Below are positions 5,657 through 6,130 of a stretch of DNA of 6,130 nt, piece after piece. The first letter of the stretch is position 1. Each line of letters opens with the position of its first letter. The stretch covers positions 1 through 6,130 of the forward strand of contig JAFDFH010000188.1 of NCBI GenBank assembly GCA_019309945.1. The letters are read 5' to 3'. Source of the stretch: Deltaproteobacteria bacterium (GTDB lineage: Bacteria > Desulfobacterota > Desulfobacteria > Desulfobacterales > JAFDFH01). The position numbers and the translations under genes were made by a program. The notes beneath the pieces were generated by a model that had not been told where the DNA came from, ran no database searches, and saw only the letters and a program-made list of their open reading frames with translations.

Positions 5657-5675
5657 CACGGTTCCACGAACTGTG
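5657..5675 (+). promoter_or_regulatory. Imperfect 19-bp palindrome before the small gene
   Basis: CACGGTTC and GAACTGTG pair as an 8-bp stem with one G-T wobble around a CAC loop, ending 14 nt before ATG 5690. It could be an operator or a leader hairpin. It lies just outside the MITE-like element, so it belongs to the pre-insertion sequence. Confidence 0.35.
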
Positions 5676-5689
5676 ATAGATTTATTTCT

Positions 5690-6022
5690 ATGAAACAATA
5701 TGTAATCGACGAGCTGAGACCCGAAGACCATCAAAAAATCAAGGCTTATCTGGAGGAAAACTTTGGGCCTGCCGGTGTGGCGGGCATTTATTGGATGCCG
5801 CTTGCCGAGGACATGCTTTCAGAAATTCAGGCCGAGCACACACAATGTCAGCCGTTTTATTTTGTTGTTGAACTTGAACCGAATCGAATGGCCTGTGAAT
5901 TTCTGATACGAACCCGAACCCGGTTGCGGTGCGGTTGTATTCATTATGCCACTGAAAGACAGCGCAACTGGATAATCCGGGTTTCCGATTCCATATTTGA
6001 AAAACTCGCGATTAAAACTTGA
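5690..6022 (+). CDS. Small conserved-looking protein of unknown function, 110 residues
   Basis: I do not recognise a named family, though it resembles short uncharacterised proteins I associate with Desulfobacterales. From ATG 5690 the protein has 110 residues, opening with MKQYVIDELRPEDHQKIKAY, an acidic helical segment. A tight region follows with EHTQCQPFYFVVELE (49-63), ACEFLIRTRTRLRC (68-81) and YATERQRNWIIRVSDSIFEK (86-105). Four Cys (53, 69, 81, 83) and His50 and His85 suggest a possible metal or redox site, but no standard motif is complete. It has no signal peptide or membrane helix, so it is probably cytoplasmic. A TTG at 5654 would add 12 residues; I prefer ATG because the extension is poor and would start inside the hairpin region. 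Neither start has a clear Shine-Dalgarno. The stop codon TGA touches the next repeat. Confidence 0.75.
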   Translation: MKQYVIDELRPEDHQKIKAYLEENFGPAGVAGIYWMPLAEDMLSEIQAEHTQCQPFYFVVELEPNRMACEFLIRTRTRLRCGCIHYATERQRNWIIRVSDSIFEKLAIKT

Positions 6023-6130
6023 CGGTTTCGTAAAAAGTCCAACTTCTGCGTTGTGCTGCATTTCGCAATCATTCAACGTACGATAAGTACGCCTCATGAT
6101 TACAAAATTTGCACGCCTTAAATTTGAACT
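6023..6130. repeat. Long palindromic repeat, cut by the window edge
   Basis: The DNA after the small gene folds on itself around position 6084. CGTAC (6077-6081) pairs with GTACG (6087-6091), GCAATCAT (6065-6072) with ATGATTAC (6096-6103, one mismatch), and AGTCCAACTT (6037-6046) with the last ten bases of the window (8 of 10). By symmetry it should end near 6144-6145. The opening GGTTTCGTAAAAAGTCC is one I recall as the end of an abundant intergenic repeat in Desulfobacterales. It is unrelated in sequence to the GAGACC elements and could serve as a terminator for the small gene. Confidence 0.6.

Noticed and set aside
5654..5681. Promoter TTGCAC with TAGATT for the small gene
   Set aside because: The -35 match is only three of six, and transcription would start almost at the ATG, leaving practically no leader.
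5654..5689. Longer TTG start for the small gene
   Set aside because: The extra 12 residues are encoded by the leader palindrome and look unrelated to a protein start; MKQYVIDELRPED is a natural N-terminus.
5819..6097. Minus-strand frame of 92 codons at the right edge
   Set aside because: It begins in the terminal palindromic repeat and runs antisense to the small gene.

Overview
The window looks like a chromosomal segment of a Desulfobacterota-type bacterium (Desulfobacterales-like). I infer this from the palindromic repeat families between the genes, the short ArgA-type acetyltransferase and the general style of the proteins; nothing here is a taxonomic marker. Five genes are well supported. 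I see no rRNA, tRNA, CRISPR array or recognisable defence cassette.

Layout: positions 1-185 hold perhaps the tail of an upstream gene, a possible promoter and a tandem Shine-Dalgarno. A forward gene (186-1187) encodes an unrecognised soluble protein of about 330 residues. A 142-bp MITE-like palindrome (1233-1374) separates it from three genes on the minus strand. In transcription order these are a seven-helix Ste24-type M48 metalloprotease (5122-3860), a signal peptide/VWA/membrane helix/FHA-FHA protein (3764-1959) and a short ArgA-type N-acetyltransferase (1837-1379). The VWA-FHA gene has its own good sigma70-like promoter at 3800-3828, so the three are probably not one simple operon. The stretch 5123-5689 is non-coding and holds nested palindromes, including a second 155-bp copy of the MITE-like element with a perfect 5-bp target duplication. 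A forward gene for a 110-residue protein of unknown function (5690-6022) follows. The window ends inside another long palindromic repeat (6023-6130).

Functional links are limited. The VWA-FHA protein appears to join a periplasmic metal-dependent adhesion domain to two cytoplasmic forkhead-associated domains, which suggests coupling envelope events to a phosphothreonine or protein-interaction signal. The M48 protease is a membrane quality-control or processing enzyme. The acetyltransferase probably makes N-acetylglutamate for arginine synthesis. I see no convincing pathway joining them. The most notable signals are the VWA-TM-FHA-FHA architecture with its internal duplication, the MITE-like family with target duplications (one copy abutting a stop codon), and two unrecognised proteins.
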